Notes: generated from the sequence alone by a model not told the origin. Numbered from the stretch's first letter, positions 36,901 through 44,942 are shown. The stretch is DNA of 64,000 nt from Xylanimonas oleitrophica (GCF_003244315.1 NZ_QKWH01000003.1:62001-126000); one strand, 5' to 3'. Numbers and translations: made by a program.

Positions 36901-38642
36901 GCGGTCACGTCGCCCGCTGTCGGGTCCGTCGCCACCACGGTGTAGTCGCCGGGTGCGGAGCCGGCCGGGACCGTCAACGGGGTGGTGATGGTGCCCTCCG
37001 CCGTGACCGTCACGGTCACCGGGTCGCCGACGGCGGCACCGTCCGGTGCGGTGAGCTGCACCGGCACCGCGGCGCCGGGGGAGAAGCCCTGCCCGGTCAC
37101 GGTGGTGGTGCCGCCGGCAGGCACGGTCGACGGCTCGGTGTCGAGCGCAGGCGCGTCCGCGAGCCGCACGGTCGCCGAGGCCAGGTTGACGGTCGCGAGG
37201 TCGCTGCCGGTGCCCAGCGAGAGCAGGCGCAGCTGCAGGGCGCGCTGCGTGAACGACTCGACGCCGCTGGGCACCTGGTCCGGCAGGTCGCCCGGCTGCT
37301 CCTGGACGTTGCCCGTGAGCGAGACGACGCCGGTCAGCACCTCGAGCACCGGGCCTACCACGCCGGTGGCCAGGGGTGTCGTGATGGCGTTCAGCGCGCT
37401 GTCGAGCACGTCGAGGGCGGTGAAGACCGCACTGACGGGAGCGAGCAGCGCGTTGACGAGCATGCTCGCCAGCGTGTCGACGGAGCCCAGGCCGAGCGCC
37501 GCGAGGAGGATGTCCACGAGCGCCGCCCCGCCGACCACGTCGACGCTGGCCGTGGCCGTGCCTGCGTCGATCTCTGCGAGGGAGGCGTCGAGGCTGAGGC
37601 TGACGACGTCCTGCCACGTCGGTGGGAGGCCCAGGCTGAGCGCCTGGAACGCGACGTCGACCGACACCGTCGTGGCCTCGACGGCTTCGCGCACCCCCGC
37701 CGCGACGTCCTCGACCACGGACGTGATGGTGGCGGTCACCGCCTCGGTGACCGCCGCGATCACCTCACCGCTGAGGATCTCGTAGTTCGCGGGGAGCTCG
37801 TTGAGGTCCGGCAGGTCGGGGTTCTCGGCGAGGAGCTGGGCGAGGTCGACGACCACCTCGCCGGTCTGGAGGTTCACCTGCACGGCGCCGTCGCCCACGA
37901 ACCCGCTGGGCAGCACGGTGGTGAGGTCGGGGAGGGCCACGTCGACGGACCCGGTGGACCGGGCCGCGCCGAGGTTGACGTCGATGAGGCCGGACAGCGC
38001 CGTGGTGATCGTCGCCTGCAGGGCGTCGAGCGTGGCCTGGACGGGGGCGACGGCACCCTGGAGCTCGCTGTACACGCCTCCGACGAGGGGGCTGGTGAGC
38101 TCGAGAGTCGCACCCGCGACCTGGTAGTCACCGGTGGGCTCGCCTCCTGCCTCCCACTGCGAGGCGGCGGAGACGGCTGCGAGGGTCAGGTCGAGCTGGG
38201 ACACGGTCGAGCCTCGGAGCTCTGCGGGCACCAGCGGGGTGAGGCTGAGGGTGGCGTCGGCCGGGAAGTCGGGGGAACCACCCACCTCGATCGCCCCGGA
38301 GTCGTTGACCGCGCCGGACGCTGCGCCCGCGGACGCGGGACCAGCGGCCGCGTACTGGTTGACGGCGCCCAGCTCGATGATCCCGTTCTCGCCCAGCAGG
38401 GACAGGGTGCCCGTCAGGTCGACGCCGAGCGTGTTGAGCACCTCGGCGGAGAGCGGGTTCGTGTCTAGGACGGCCCCTGACGGGTGCTCCGCGTTCGCCC
38501 CCTGGACGGCGGCGATGGCGTCGAGGTCGATGTTGCCGAGCACCACGTCGCCGCCGAGGAACTGGCCCAGGGCCTCACCGGCGTCGGTCGGTTCGGCCGC
38601 TGCGGGTGGCGCGGCGGCGAGGCCCGACATCGCGGCGACCAC
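33903..38642 (-). CDS. Giant sortase-anchored surface protein, choice-of-anchor G type with Ig/IPT-like repeats
   Basis: A cell-wall protein of at least 1579 aa. Residues about 15-480 (EALGQFLGGDVVLGNIDLDAIAAVQG; GAVNQYAAAGPASAGAASGAV) resemble the choice-of-anchor G domain. Residues about 500-1490 hold ten or eleven units of about 85 residues, each with a PAGGxTTVxGxGFxPG turn, then VQLTDxxGxPVG and PGxHTVVATD strands. The end is LPRTG, a hydrophobic helix and ATRRRLG, so sortase should link it to peptidoglycan. The annotated GTG 38642 is doubtful: an Arg-plus-hydrophobic signal peptide (ITRRLAAAATAGVVAAMSG) continues upstream in the same frame without an ATG, GTG or TTG. A role in adhesion or binding is only inference. 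Confidence 0.85.
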   Translation of the reverse strand: MVAAMSGLAAAPPAAAEPTDAGEALGQFLGGDVVLGNIDLDAIAAVQGANAEHPSGAVLDTNPLSAEVLNTLGVDLTGTLSLLGENGIIELGAVNQYAAAGPASAGAASGAVNDSGAIEVGGSPDFPADATLSLTPLVPAELRGSTVSQLDLTLAAVSAASQWEAGGEPTGDYQVAGATLELTSPLVGGVYSELQGAVAPVQATLDALQATITTALSGLIDVNLGAARSTGSVDVALPDLTTVLPSGFVGDGAVQVNLQTGEVVVDLAQLLAENPDLPDLNELPANYEILSGEVIAAVTEAVTATITSVVEDVAAGVREAVEATTVSVDVAFQALSLGLPPTWQDVVSLSLDASLAEIDAGTATASVDVVGGAALVDILLAALGLGSVDTLASMLVNALLAPVSAVFTALDVLDSALNAITTPLATGVVGPVLEVLTGVVSLTGNVQEQPGDLPDQVPSGVESFTQRALQLRLLSLGTGSDLATVNLASATVRLADAPALDTEPSTVPAGGTTTVTGQGFSPGAAVPVQLTAPDGAAVGDPVTVTVTAEGTITTPLTVPAGSAPGDYTVVATDPTAGDVTAPLAVTDAPTVGVEPTTLPAGGSTTVTGDGYTPGSTATVTLTGPDGAAVGEPVEVSVGPDGTFTVDLPVPADAPAGTYEVTGTDATGAAATTPVAITEARLTADPSAVAPGGTTTVTGDGFSPDTTVTVQITDPDGTPVGDPVTVPTGPDGSFSTDVPLPEDAAPGTWTVVVDDPTGATAQVPVSVVAPTIEATPATVPASGTTTVAGTGFSAGGDVVVQLTDTAGEPLGAPVTVTAAADGTVTTPVVVPAGATPGQHTVVATDVELGVTATTPLTVTAAPEVTVTPGTAPAGGDVEVSGAGFTPGTATVQLTGPDGEPVGAPVTVAVGEDGTVPATQLTVPGDAAPGAYTVLVTDSTDASGDAPLTVSEAPTVTVDPSTVVAGGTVDVTGEGFTPDGDVVVQLTDAAGQPVGEPVTTTADAGGTISTSVTVPAGAAPGEHTVVATDTSGASAEAALTVTVPALTLDPGTVPAGGTTTAEGTGFTPGESVTVQLTDPEGNPVGEPVTAIAGPDGSFTADVPVPADAAPGDHTVIATDNTGATSEAPLQITAAPSLVVDPAQVPAGGATTVNGEGFTPGEPVTVQLTDAAGQRVGEPVTVVTGADGTFSTDLSVPDDATPGQHAVEATDLTGASATTPLTVTDPPSLTATPRLLRAGFATLAAGLGFTPVTEIEVQLVGPDDEPVGSAVPVTTDEDGGFTETVVVPDDAPGGAYTVSAYDPAVDVTVGADLRVVAPVVSIEPDEVPAGGSTTVEGEGFAPDEGVTVEVIGSDGEVAATGSGTADDDGRVSVDVSIPAETAPGGYTVVVTDDATGATSEAAVTVVARVLAAWFDEPVASPGDVQGFHAGGFEPGELVSAVITSEPLTLAETEADADGVAHWVFVVPADFEAGTHTGTATSETVNDSVLATFDVVLADEGAAPEVPGLGGEAGGGPGLGGGPGGFGVGTGAGPWPETGAGAASSGWGVLPRTGADVWGLAALATLLVLSGAAALHATRRRLG
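34190..37145 (-). repeat. Tandem array of about ten Ig/IPT-like coding repeats
   Basis: Units of about 250-260 bp encode related domains with the recurring GFTPGxxVTVQLTD pattern. Sequence divergence differs among units: the units near 35280-35520 use a noticeably different choice of synonymous codons from the flanking ones. The array is inside the sortase-anchored protein gene. Confidence 0.8.
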
Positions 38643-38851
38643 CCCGGCGGTGGCCGCGGCGGCCAGGCGGCGGGTGATCGCGCTCCGCGGGGTGGGCGTC
38701 GTCCGCGTCGTCGCGGAGTACGGCTCGGTGCGGCCTGGGTGTGCGGGGGCGGCTTGCTCGAGCGGCCTTATGACGACGCAAGACGCTCGGCGGATAACGA
38801 TCAGGTAACGAATCGGCGTGGCGAGGTGACGAATCGGTCGCCCGGGGACTG

Positions 38852-38890
38852 CGAGAGGCCCGGTCGGCGTGCTGCCGACCGGGCCTCTCG
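38852..38890. terminator. 17-bp hairpin terminator of the fab cluster
   Basis: Arms 38852-38868 and 38874-38890 are fully complementary with loop GTGCT. It lies 20 nt past the fabF stop on the minus strand and upstream of the surface-protein gene. Confidence 0.85.
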
Positions 38891-38910
38891 GAGGCGCCGC
38901 AGGGGCCCCG

Positions 38911-40155
38911 TCAGGCGTTCGTGACCGTCAGTGCCACGTTGTGACCGCCGAACCCGAAGGAGTTGTTGATCGCCACGATGTCGCCGTCCGGGAGCTTCTC
39001 CGGCGTGTCTCGCACGAGCGGCACCTGCAGCTCGGGGTCCGGGTTCGCCACGTTGATCGTCGGGGGCGCCAGGCGCTCGTGGACGGCCTTCACGGTGAAG
39101 AGCGTCTCGAGCGCACCCGCCCCACCGAGGAGGTGGCCCGTCATCGACTTGGTGGCCGAGAGGAGCACGTGGTCGGTCTCGCCCCCGAGCAGCGTGCGGA
39201 TCGACGCCGTCTCGGTCAGGTCGCCCACCTTGGTCGACGTCGCGTGCGCGTTGACGTGCACCACGTCACGGCCCGTCACGCCGGCGTCCTCGAGCGAGCG
39301 GCGCATGGCCGCGACCTGACCGCGACCCTCCGGGTCGGGCGACGTGATGTGGTAGGCGTCCGACGAGAGGCCCACGCCGGAGAGCTTCGCGTAGACCCGA
39401 GCCCCGCGGGCAGCGGCGTGCTCGGCCGACTCCAGCACGAGGATCGCCGCACCCTCGCCGATGACGAAGCCGTCACGGTCCACGTCGTAGGGGCGCGAGG
39501 CACCCTGCGGGTCGTCGTTGCGCAGCGAGAGCGTGCGCGAGGCGGCGAAGGCCGCGATCGGCATCGGGTGGATCGTCGCCTCGGTGCCGCCGGCGACGAC
39601 GACGTCGGCACGACCGTTGCGGATCATCTCCACCGCATAGCCGATGGCCTCCGCACCTGACGCGCAGGCAGACACCAGGGCGTGCGCACCCGCACGCGCA
39701 CCGATCTCCAGCTCCACGTACGCGACAGGGGAGTTCGGCATGAGCATCGGCACCGTCATCGGCAGCATGCGGCGCGCACCGCGCTCACGAAGGGTGTCCC
39801 AGCCGTCCAGCGTGGTCCAGATGCCGCCGATGCCGGACGACACCACGGCACCGAGGCGGTCGCCGTCCACCTCCGGGGAACCGGCGTCCGCCCACGCCTC
39901 GCGCGTCGCGACCATCGCGTACTGCGTGGACGGGTCCATGCGCTTGATCTCCGGGCGCGACAGCACCTCGGAGGGGTCCACCTTGATGGTGGCCGCGAAC
40001 GTGACGGGCAGCTCGTACTTCTCCGCCCAGTCGTTCTCGAGCGGCCGCGCGCCCGACTCGCCGGCCAGGGCGGCCGCCCACGTGGTCGTGGCGTCGCCGC
40101 CGAGGGGCGTGGTGGCGCCGAGGCCGGTGACGACGACGTCTCGTGCTGCGCTCAT
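38911..40155 (-). CDS. fabF: 3-oxoacyl-ACP synthase II (KAS II)
   Basis: The 414-aa condensing enzyme elongates acyl-ACP with malonyl-ACP in type II fatty-acid synthesis. The Cys nucleophile is in SACASGAEA near residue 162, the two catalytic His in NAHATST near 301 and GHLLGGAG near 338, and the C-terminus has NNSFGFGGHNVAL. It starts MSAARDVVVTGLGATTPLGG at ATG 40155, with GGGAGC upstream. It is the last gene of fabD-fabH-acpP-fabF, 87 nt after acpP, and is closed by a strong hairpin. No fabG or fabI is in the cluster, as usual in this group. Confidence 0.97.
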   Translation of the reverse strand: MSAARDVVVTGLGATTPLGGDATTTWAAALAGESGARPLENDWAEKYELPVTFAATIKVDPSEVLSRPEIKRMDPSTQYAMVATREAWADAGSPEVDGDRLGAVVSSGIGGIWTTLDGWDTLRERGARRMLPMTVPMLMPNSPVAYVELEIGARAGAHALVSACASGAEAIGYAVEMIRNGRADVVVAGGTEATIHPMPIAAFAASRTLSLRNDDPQGASRPYDVDRDGFVIGEGAAILVLESAEHAAARGARVYAKLSGVGLSSDAYHITSPDPEGRGQVAAMRRSLEDAGVTGRDVVHVNAHATSTKVGDLTETASIRTLLGGETDHVLLSATKSMTGHLLGGAGALETLFTVKAVHERLAPPTINVANPDPELQVPLVRDTPEKLPDGDIVAINNSFGFGGHNVALTVTNA

Positions 40156-40242
40156 GGCGTGCTCCCTGTGGGGTCGGGGTGGTGGGGTGAAGGTCGACGG
40201 CGGCGGCCCAGGGTTCCGGGCCGCCGCCGTCAGGGCCTCAGG

Positions 40243-40491
40243 TCAGGCCTGGGCGCCGGCGATGTAGGAGACCGCGTCGCCCACCGTCGTGAGGTTCTTG
40301 ACCTCCTCGTCGGGGATGCGCACGCCGAACTTGTCCTCGGCGTGGGTCACGATCGTCATCATCGACAGCGAGTCGATGTCGAGGTCGTCGGTGAACGACT
40401 TCTCGGGGACGACGGCGTCGGTGGGCAGACCCGTCTCCTCGGCGACGATCTCGGCGAGGCCCTCGAGGATCTCCTGGTCGGTGTGAGCCAT
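40243..40491 (-). CDS. acpP: Acyl carrier protein
   Basis: The 82-aa acidic carrier holds growing acyl chains on a phosphopantetheine arm. The attachment Ser is at residue 41 in DDLDIDSLSM, slightly different from the usual DSL-D/E pattern because Ser 43 and Met 44 follow. Helices 1 and 4 (ILEGLAEIVAEETG; TVGDAVSYIAGAQ) are as expected. ATG 40491 has AAGGAAAG upstream. It lies between fabH (95 nt) and fabF (87 nt) and is the third gene of the operon. The length is standard for actinobacterial AcpM/AcpP proteins without the long C-terminal tail of mycobacteria. Confidence 0.96.
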   Translation of the reverse strand: MAHTDQEILEGLAEIVAEETGLPTDAVVPEKSFTDDLDIDSLSMMTIVTHAEDKFGVRIPDEEVKNLTTVGDAVSYIAGAQA

Positions 40492-40586
40492 GGGTGACTT
40501 TCCTTCTCTTCGTGGGGTCCGGAGCCGGCGGCACCGGGACGGACGGTCGGGCACGGTGCGCGTGGCGACCGGTGCCCGGAGGGAGG

Positions 40587-41591
40587 CTACGGCAGCACCA
40601 CGACCTGGGCCGCGTACACGAGCCCGGCGCCGAAGCCGATCTGGAGCGCGACGTCGCCCGACTTCGCCTGGCCCTCGGCCAGGAGACGCTCGATGGCGAG
40701 CGGCACCGAGGCAGCCGAGGTGTTGCCCGTGTCGGCGATGTCACGCCCGACGACGACGTCCTCCGGCAGCTTCAGCTGCTTCACCATCTGGTCGATGATG
40801 CGCATGTTGGCCTGGTGCGGCACGAACACGTCGATGTCCTGCGGGCCGACGCCGGCGGCGTCCATGGCCTCCTGGGCGAACTTGCCCACCTGGAAGCTGG
40901 CCCACTTGAACACCGTGGGGCCGTCCTGGCGCAGCGTCGGCCAGCCCAGCGACGGGTCCTCGCGCAGCTGCGACCACGCGTGCGTCTGGCGGATCGTCGT
41001 GGCCTTCGAGCCGTCCGAGCCCCACACGGTCGGGCCGATGCCCGGGGTGTCGGACGGGCCCACCACCGCGGCGCCCGCGCCGTCGCCCAGCAGGAACGAG
41101 ATCGACCGGTCCGTCGGGTCGATGAAGTCGGACAGCTTCTCGGCGCCCACCACCAGCACGTGGCGGGCCGTGCCGGAGCGCACCAGCGCGTCGGCCTGGC
41201 CGATGGCGTAGCAGTAGCCCGCGCACGCCGCCGAGATGTCGAACGACGCGGCCGGGTTCGCGCCGATCCGGTCGGCCAGGATCGCCGCGGCGGACGGGGT
41301 CTGCGCGAAGTACGTGACCGTCGAGACGATGACCGTGTCGATCTGGTCCGGGGTCAGGCCCGCCGCAGCCAGCGCCTTGAGCGACGCAGCCTCCGCCAGG
41401 TCGATCACGTCCCGGTCAGCGCCCGCACGGCGGCGCGTCACGATGCCCGTGCGCTGGCGGATCCACTCGTCGGACGAGTCGATCGGCCCGGCGATGTCGT
41501 CGTTCGTGACGACGTTCTCGCCGCGCTCCGCACCGATCCCGAGGATGCGCGAGAAGGCGACCGGCTCGGCCTGCTTCAGCTGGACGGTCAT
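40587..41591 (-). CDS. fabH: 3-oxoacyl-ACP synthase III (KAS III)
   Basis: The 334-aa enzyme starts fatty-acid chains by condensing an acyl-CoA with malonyl-ACP. The active-site Cys is in SAACAGYCYA near residue 121, the His in FVPHQANMRI near 258 and the Asn in ADTGNTSAASVPLA near 288. DEWIRQRTGI and the C-terminal GFGAGLVYAAQVV are conserved. In actinobacteria this enzyme often accepts branched primers, giving iso and anteiso acids; that is inference here. It starts at ATG 41591, just 1 nt after the fabD stop, so coupling is likely. Confidence 0.96.
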   Translation of the reverse strand: MTVQLKQAEPVAFSRILGIGAERGENVVTNDDIAGPIDSSDEWIRQRTGIVTRRRAGADRDVIDLAEAASLKALAAAGLTPDQIDTVIVSTVTYFAQTPSAAAILADRIGANPAASFDISAACAGYCYAIGQADALVRSGTARHVLVVGAEKLSDFIDPTDRSISFLLGDGAGAAVVGPSDTPGIGPTVWGSDGSKATTIRQTHAWSQLREDPSLGWPTLRQDGPTVFKWASFQVGKFAQEAMDAAGVGPQDIDVFVPHQANMRIIDQMVKQLKLPEDVVVGRDIADTGNTSAASVPLAIERLLAEGQAKSGDVALQIGFGAGLVYAAQVVVLP

Positions 41592-41592
41592 G

Positions 41593-42603
41593 TCAGGCTC
41601 CGTTCTGGCGCGCGGCGTCGCCGAGGTTGACAGCGCTGTGGCGGGCGACGAGGTCGCGCGCGGCCTCGATGTCGTCGGGCGACTTGATCGCCACCAGCTC
41701 GACGCCCTTGAGCGCCCGCTTGGCGAGGCCGGACAGCACCCCGCCCGGGGCGAGCTCGATGATCGCGGTGACCCCCATCTCGGCGAGCGTGTCGCTGCAC
41801 CGGTCCCAGCGCACCGGGGCCGTCACCTGAGCGGCCAGACGCGCCAGGACGTCCACGGCCGTGCCGTGCCCGTGCTCGCCCAGCGAGAGGGAGGAGTAGG
41901 GGGCGCCGTCGGCGTTCGACAGCAGGGGCAGGCGCGGGTCCGCCGCCTTCCACGCGCGGGCCACCGGCTCGAACACCTTGCGCGCCGGCTCCATGTACGG
42001 GGTGTGGAACGCGCCCGCCACCTGCAGCGGGATCACCCGGGCACGAGCCGGCGGGTTCTCCGCCAGGAGCGCGAGCTTGTCCAGCGAGCCCGCCGCCACC
42101 GTCTGGCCGGCCGCGTTCACGTTCGCCGGCCACAGGCCCAGCAGCTCGATCGCGGCCGCGACCTCGTCCGCGTCGCCACCCACCACGGCGCTCATGCCCG
42201 ACGGCTCGGCAGCAGCGGCCTCCGCCATCGCCTGCGCACGGCGCGTCACCAGACCCACCGCACCGGCGTCGTCGAGCACCCCCGCGACCGCCGCGGCGGC
42301 GAGCTCTCCCACCGAGTGACCCGCGGTCACGTCCACGACCTCGGCCGCGTCACGGCCGTCCAGCACCGCTCGCAGCGCCACCAGCGACGACGCCACGATG
42401 AGCGGCTGCGCCACCGCGGTGTCACGGATCGTGTCGGCGTCCGACGTCGTCCCGTGGGCCACGAGGTCGATGCCCGCAGCGTCGGAGAACGCAGCCAGCA
42501 GATCGGCGGGGCTGGGCGATGCACCAGCGCCGGGCAGCTCGAGCCAAGGCTGGAGCATCCCGGGGGTCTGAGAGCCCTGTCCAGGGCAGACGACGGCGAG
42601 CAC
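41593..42603 (-). CDS. fabD: Malonyl CoA-ACP transacylase
   Basis: The 336-aa enzyme moves malonyl from CoA to ACP. The nucleophile Ser is residue 97 in TAGHSVGELAAAA, the N-terminus is MLAVVCPGQGSQTPGML, and the catalytic His is in GAFHTPYMEPA near residue 200. The start is GTG 42603. It is the first gene of the operon and lies next to the FasR-type gene on the same strand, 211 nt away. That gap holds directly repeated GGTACGC elements, which may be regulator sites. Length and motif order match FabD rather than the AT domain of a polyketide synthase. Confidence 0.96.
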   Translation of the reverse strand: MLAVVCPGQGSQTPGMLQPWLELPGAGASPSPADLLAAFSDAAGIDLVAHGTTSDADTIRDTAVAQPLIVASSLVALRAVLDGRDAAEVVDVTAGHSVGELAAAAVAGVLDDAGAVGLVTRRAQAMAEAAAAEPSGMSAVVGGDADEVAAAIELLGLWPANVNAAGQTVAAGSLDKLALLAENPPARARVIPLQVAGAFHTPYMEPARKVFEPVARAWKAADPRLPLLSNADGAPYSSLSLGEHGHGTAVDVLARLAAQVTAPVRWDRCSDTLAEMGVTAIIELAPGGVLSGLAKRALKGVELVAIKSPDDIEAARDLVARHSAVNLGDAARQNGA

Positions 42604-42636
42604 GTGACCACGGTGTCAGACGTAGCGGCGGCGGGG

Positions 42637-42653
42637 GCGTACCGACGCGTACC
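42637..42653. promoter_or_regulatory. Direct repeats upstream of fabD (FasR site candidate)
   Basis: GCGTACC occurs at 42637-42643 and 42647-42653 (GGTACGC read toward fabD), 10 bp apart, one helical turn. The position just upstream of fabD suits an activator site. Identity with the FasR target is not shown. Confidence 0.35.
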
Positions 42654-42814
42654 AAGCTCCGGAGAGGCGATTGTGGGAATCCTCAAACACCGCGCGATCG
42701 CCGCCCAGCGGTGCGCTCCGGCTCGTCCCGTGGTTCTTGTGGTCGGGATGAGCCTGCGTTCTGCTGCGGGCGTGTGCCTCGTTCCTCGGCCCTCACCCTC
42801 CGCTGCGCTCCGGC

Positions 42815-43990
42815 TCATCCCTCCGAGAGCTGGCCGAGGGCGAGCGCCACCTGCAGCACGAACGACTCCCGGGCGTCGAGGGGGTCCCACCCGGTGATCT
42901 CCGAGACCTTCCGCAGGCGGTAGCGCACCGTGTTCGGGTGCACGTACAGGCGCCGGGCCGCGGCCTCCAGCGAGCGGCCCGTGCCCAGGTAGGCCGAGAG
43001 CGTCTCCAGCACCGAGCCCGTGGCCTCCTGCAGCGGGCGGTACGCCTGCTCCACCAGCGTGCGCCGCGCGGTGACGTCGCCGGTCAGCACCCGCTCCGGC
43101 AGCAGGTCGTCGGCCATCACCGGCCGCGGCGCCTGCGGCCACGCGGGGGCCGCGGCCAGCCCGGCCAGCGCGGCCGCCGCCGAGCGTGACGCCTCCGCCA
43201 CCGACGGCACGGTGCCGCCCACGACGACGGGTCCCGGGCCGAAGCGCGGCAGCAGGCTGCGCACCGCGCCCACCAGGTCGCCCTCGCCACCGAGCACCAG
43301 CACCACGCGGTCGCCGTGGATGCCCACCAGGGCGTCGCCGGCCACACGGCGGGCGGCGCGGCGCAGCTCGACGGCGTGCACCTCGTCCAGGCCGTCGTCG
43401 GCCGCGCCCACCACCACGAGCGCCTGGCCGCGCCCGCTCCAGCCCAGCGCGGACACGCGTGAGCGCACGGCGTCGTCGCCGTCGCCGCGCACCAGCGCGT
43501 CCACGACCAGCGCCTCCAGACGTGCGTCCCAGGCGCCACGCATCTCCGCCGCCCGGGCGTACACCTCCGCGGCCGAGAAGGCCACCTCGCGGGAGTAGCG
43601 CAGCACGGCCTCGCGCAGCTCCCGCTCCGAGCCAGGGGTGGCGATCTGGTCGGAGTGGGTCTCGACCACGTCCACCACCAGGCGCACCAGCTGCAGCGCG
43701 TGCTGCAGCGAGATGGACTGCGTCAGCTCGCGCGGGGCGGCCGCGAACATCTCGCCCACGCCGTGCGGCGGAGCGGAGGGGTCGGAGAACCACGAGACGA
43801 ACGAGTTGATGCCCGACTGCGCCACCAGACCCACGTACGAGCGGTCCTCCGCCGGCAGGTCCCGGTACCAGGCCAGCTCCTCGTCGATGCGCCGCAGCGC
43901 CGCGGCGGTGAGGAACCCGGTGCCCTCCCGGACCCGCTGCACGGAGGCGGCGCGCTGCTCGGAACGGTCGGTGGAGGTGGGGGTCGGCAC
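42815..43990 (-). CDS. fasR: PucR/CdaR-type regulator, FasR-like
   Basis: A 391-aa transcription factor. The N-terminal 200 residues are a GAF/PucR-type sensing region (SYVGLVAQSGINSFVSWFSD; ISLQHALQLVRLVVDVVETH), the middle is a GGDEF-like fold remnant, and the C-terminus is the PucR helix-turn-helix: LSAYLGTGRSLEAAARRLYVHPNTVRYRLRKVSEITGWDP. Its place immediately before fabD-fabH-acpP-fabF is that of FasR, the activator of these genes in Streptomyces; that link is the reason for the symbol. GTG 43990 has TATCCT 6 nt upstream, predicting a leaderless mRNA; an earlier TTG at 44050 is unlikely. Confidence 0.88.
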   Translation of the reverse strand: MPTPTSTDRSEQRAASVQRVREGTGFLTAAALRRIDEELAWYRDLPAEDRSYVGLVAQSGINSFVSWFSDPSAPPHGVGEMFAAAPRELTQSISLQHALQLVRLVVDVVETHSDQIATPGSERELREAVLRYSREVAFSAAEVYARAAEMRGAWDARLEALVVDALVRGDGDDAVRSRVSALGWSGRGQALVVVGAADDGLDEVHAVELRRAARRVAGDALVGIHGDRVVLVLGGEGDLVGAVRSLLPRFGPGPVVVGGTVPSVAEASRSAAAALAGLAAAPAWPQAPRPVMADDLLPERVLTGDVTARRTLVEQAYRPLQEATGSVLETLSAYLGTGRSLEAAARRLYVHPNTVRYRLRKVSEITGWDPLDARESFVLQVALALGQLSEG

Positions 43991-43996
43991 CGGACG

Positions 43997-44002
43997 AGGA
44001 TA
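43997..44002 (-). promoter_or_regulatory. -10 hexamer for fasR (leaderless type)
   Basis: TATCCT on the minus strand is 6 nt before GTG 43990. No ribosome site is visible. Confidence 0.55.
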
Positions 44003-44126
44003 CGTGCACCCGAGCCCCGAGCACCATGCGCCGTTGTCGGTAAGCCACAAATCGTCCGCGGCGCGCCCGGCGCGCTACCCACGTCCCCAGCCCGTCGCGA
44101 CCATGCTTGCGAGTCCGGATTGTGGT

Positions 44127-44132
44127 TATGGT
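44127..44132 (+). promoter_or_regulatory. -10 hexamer for the helical-repeat gene (leaderless type)
   Basis: TATGGT is 6 nt before ATG 44139, with TTGCGA upstream at about 44106 as a possible -35. Confidence 0.5.
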
Positions 44133-44138
44133 CATGGC

Positions 44139-44840
44139 ATGGCCCTCATGCCCCGGCTCCGTGCCCTGCTTCGTCGGCCGTTCTCCGCCTCCACCGTCGG
44201 AGCTCGTCGGCCGTCGTCGTCCACGCGCCGCCGGGGAGACACCGTCCACGAGGACGCGCTGCGCGCCATGCTGCTCGACGACCCCAACGACATGCAGGCC
44301 TTCGACGCGCTGGCCGAGATCGTCCGCCGTCGCGCCGCGGAGTCGCCGCAGGCGGAGGACCCGCTGACCGCCACCGCGGACGAGGAGACCCAGGCAGAGC
44401 AGCGCAAGCGCGCCGCCGACCTGGCCGTGTGGGCGCTCGCCGAGGAGCTGGCCGGGCACCCCCGTGGCTGGTACCCGCTGCTCGAGCTGGGCCGGCTCTC
44501 CCTCGCGTCCGACCCCGAAGGCGCGGTGCGTCGCCTGACCACCGCCGCCGAGCGCGACCCCGAGGGCCGGGCGCTGGCGGAGGGGCTGGCCACGCTGCGC
44601 GACGCCGGGATGCCGGTCGAGGCGCTCGGCCTCGGCGTCGGGCACTGGCGGGCGCGGGAGCACAGCCCAGAGGTGGGGCGCCACCTCGTCCTCGCCGCCC
44701 TCGAGGCAGACCGCGCGTTCGAGGCGCGCCAGCACCTCGCCAGCCTCGACATGTACCCGGACGCCGCAGCGGTCGCCGCGGTCAAGGCCGAGCTGGAGCG
44801 TGCCATCGCCGAGCACGAGGCGGCCGGCGCGACCTCCTGA
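44139..44840 (+). CDS. Helical (TPR-like) repeat protein
   Basis: A 233-aa protein with a basic N-terminus (MALMPRLRALLRRPF) and then alpha-helical pairs rich in Ala, Leu and Glu: DPNDMQAFDALAEIVRRRAAES, AEQRKRAADLAVWALAEELAGHPRGWYPLLELGRLSL, and several more. The spacing of about 34 residues and the Trp/Gly/Ala pattern are TPR-like. No signal peptide or catalytic motif is seen. It is divergent from fasR, which starts about 150 bp away, and convergent with aceE. A scaffold or adaptor role is a guess based on fold only. Confidence 0.78.
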   Translation: MALMPRLRALLRRPFSASTVGARRPSSSTRRRGDTVHEDALRAMLLDDPNDMQAFDALAEIVRRRAAESPQAEDPLTATADEETQAEQRKRAADLAVWALAEELAGHPRGWYPLLELGRLSLASDPEGAVRRLTTAAERDPEGRALAEGLATLRDAGMPVEALGLGVGHWRAREHSPEVGRHLVLAALEADRAFEARQHLASLDMYPDAAAVAAVKAELERAIAEHEAAGATS

Positions 44841-44882
44841 GACGAACCGCCGCGCCGCGGTGCTCGGCCGAGGCGCACTCAG

Positions 44883-44926
44883 ACGACGACGGCCGGCCAT
44901 CCCGCAGGATGGCCGGCCGTCGTCGT
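44883..44926. terminator. 20-bp perfect hairpin between convergent genes
   Basis: Arms 44883-44902 and 44907-44926 are fully complementary, loop CGCA. It separates the helical-repeat gene and aceE and can stop both. Confidence 0.85.
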
Positions 44927-44942
44927 GCTCAGCGTCGCCGGG

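Noticed and set aside
34190-37145. CRISPR-like repeat array
   Set aside because: The units are about 255 bp, fully coding and in frame; there are no short repeats with unique spacers.
34368-38468. Plus-strand open frame of 1366 codons opposite the surface protein
   Set aside because: Antisense shadow of the repeat gene; composition is Gly/Arg/Asp/His noise and there is no ribosome site or family motif.
42660-42814. Terminator hairpin after fasR
   Set aside because: GGGATGAG and CTCGTCCC can pair with G-U help, but spacing and stem length are too weak to call.
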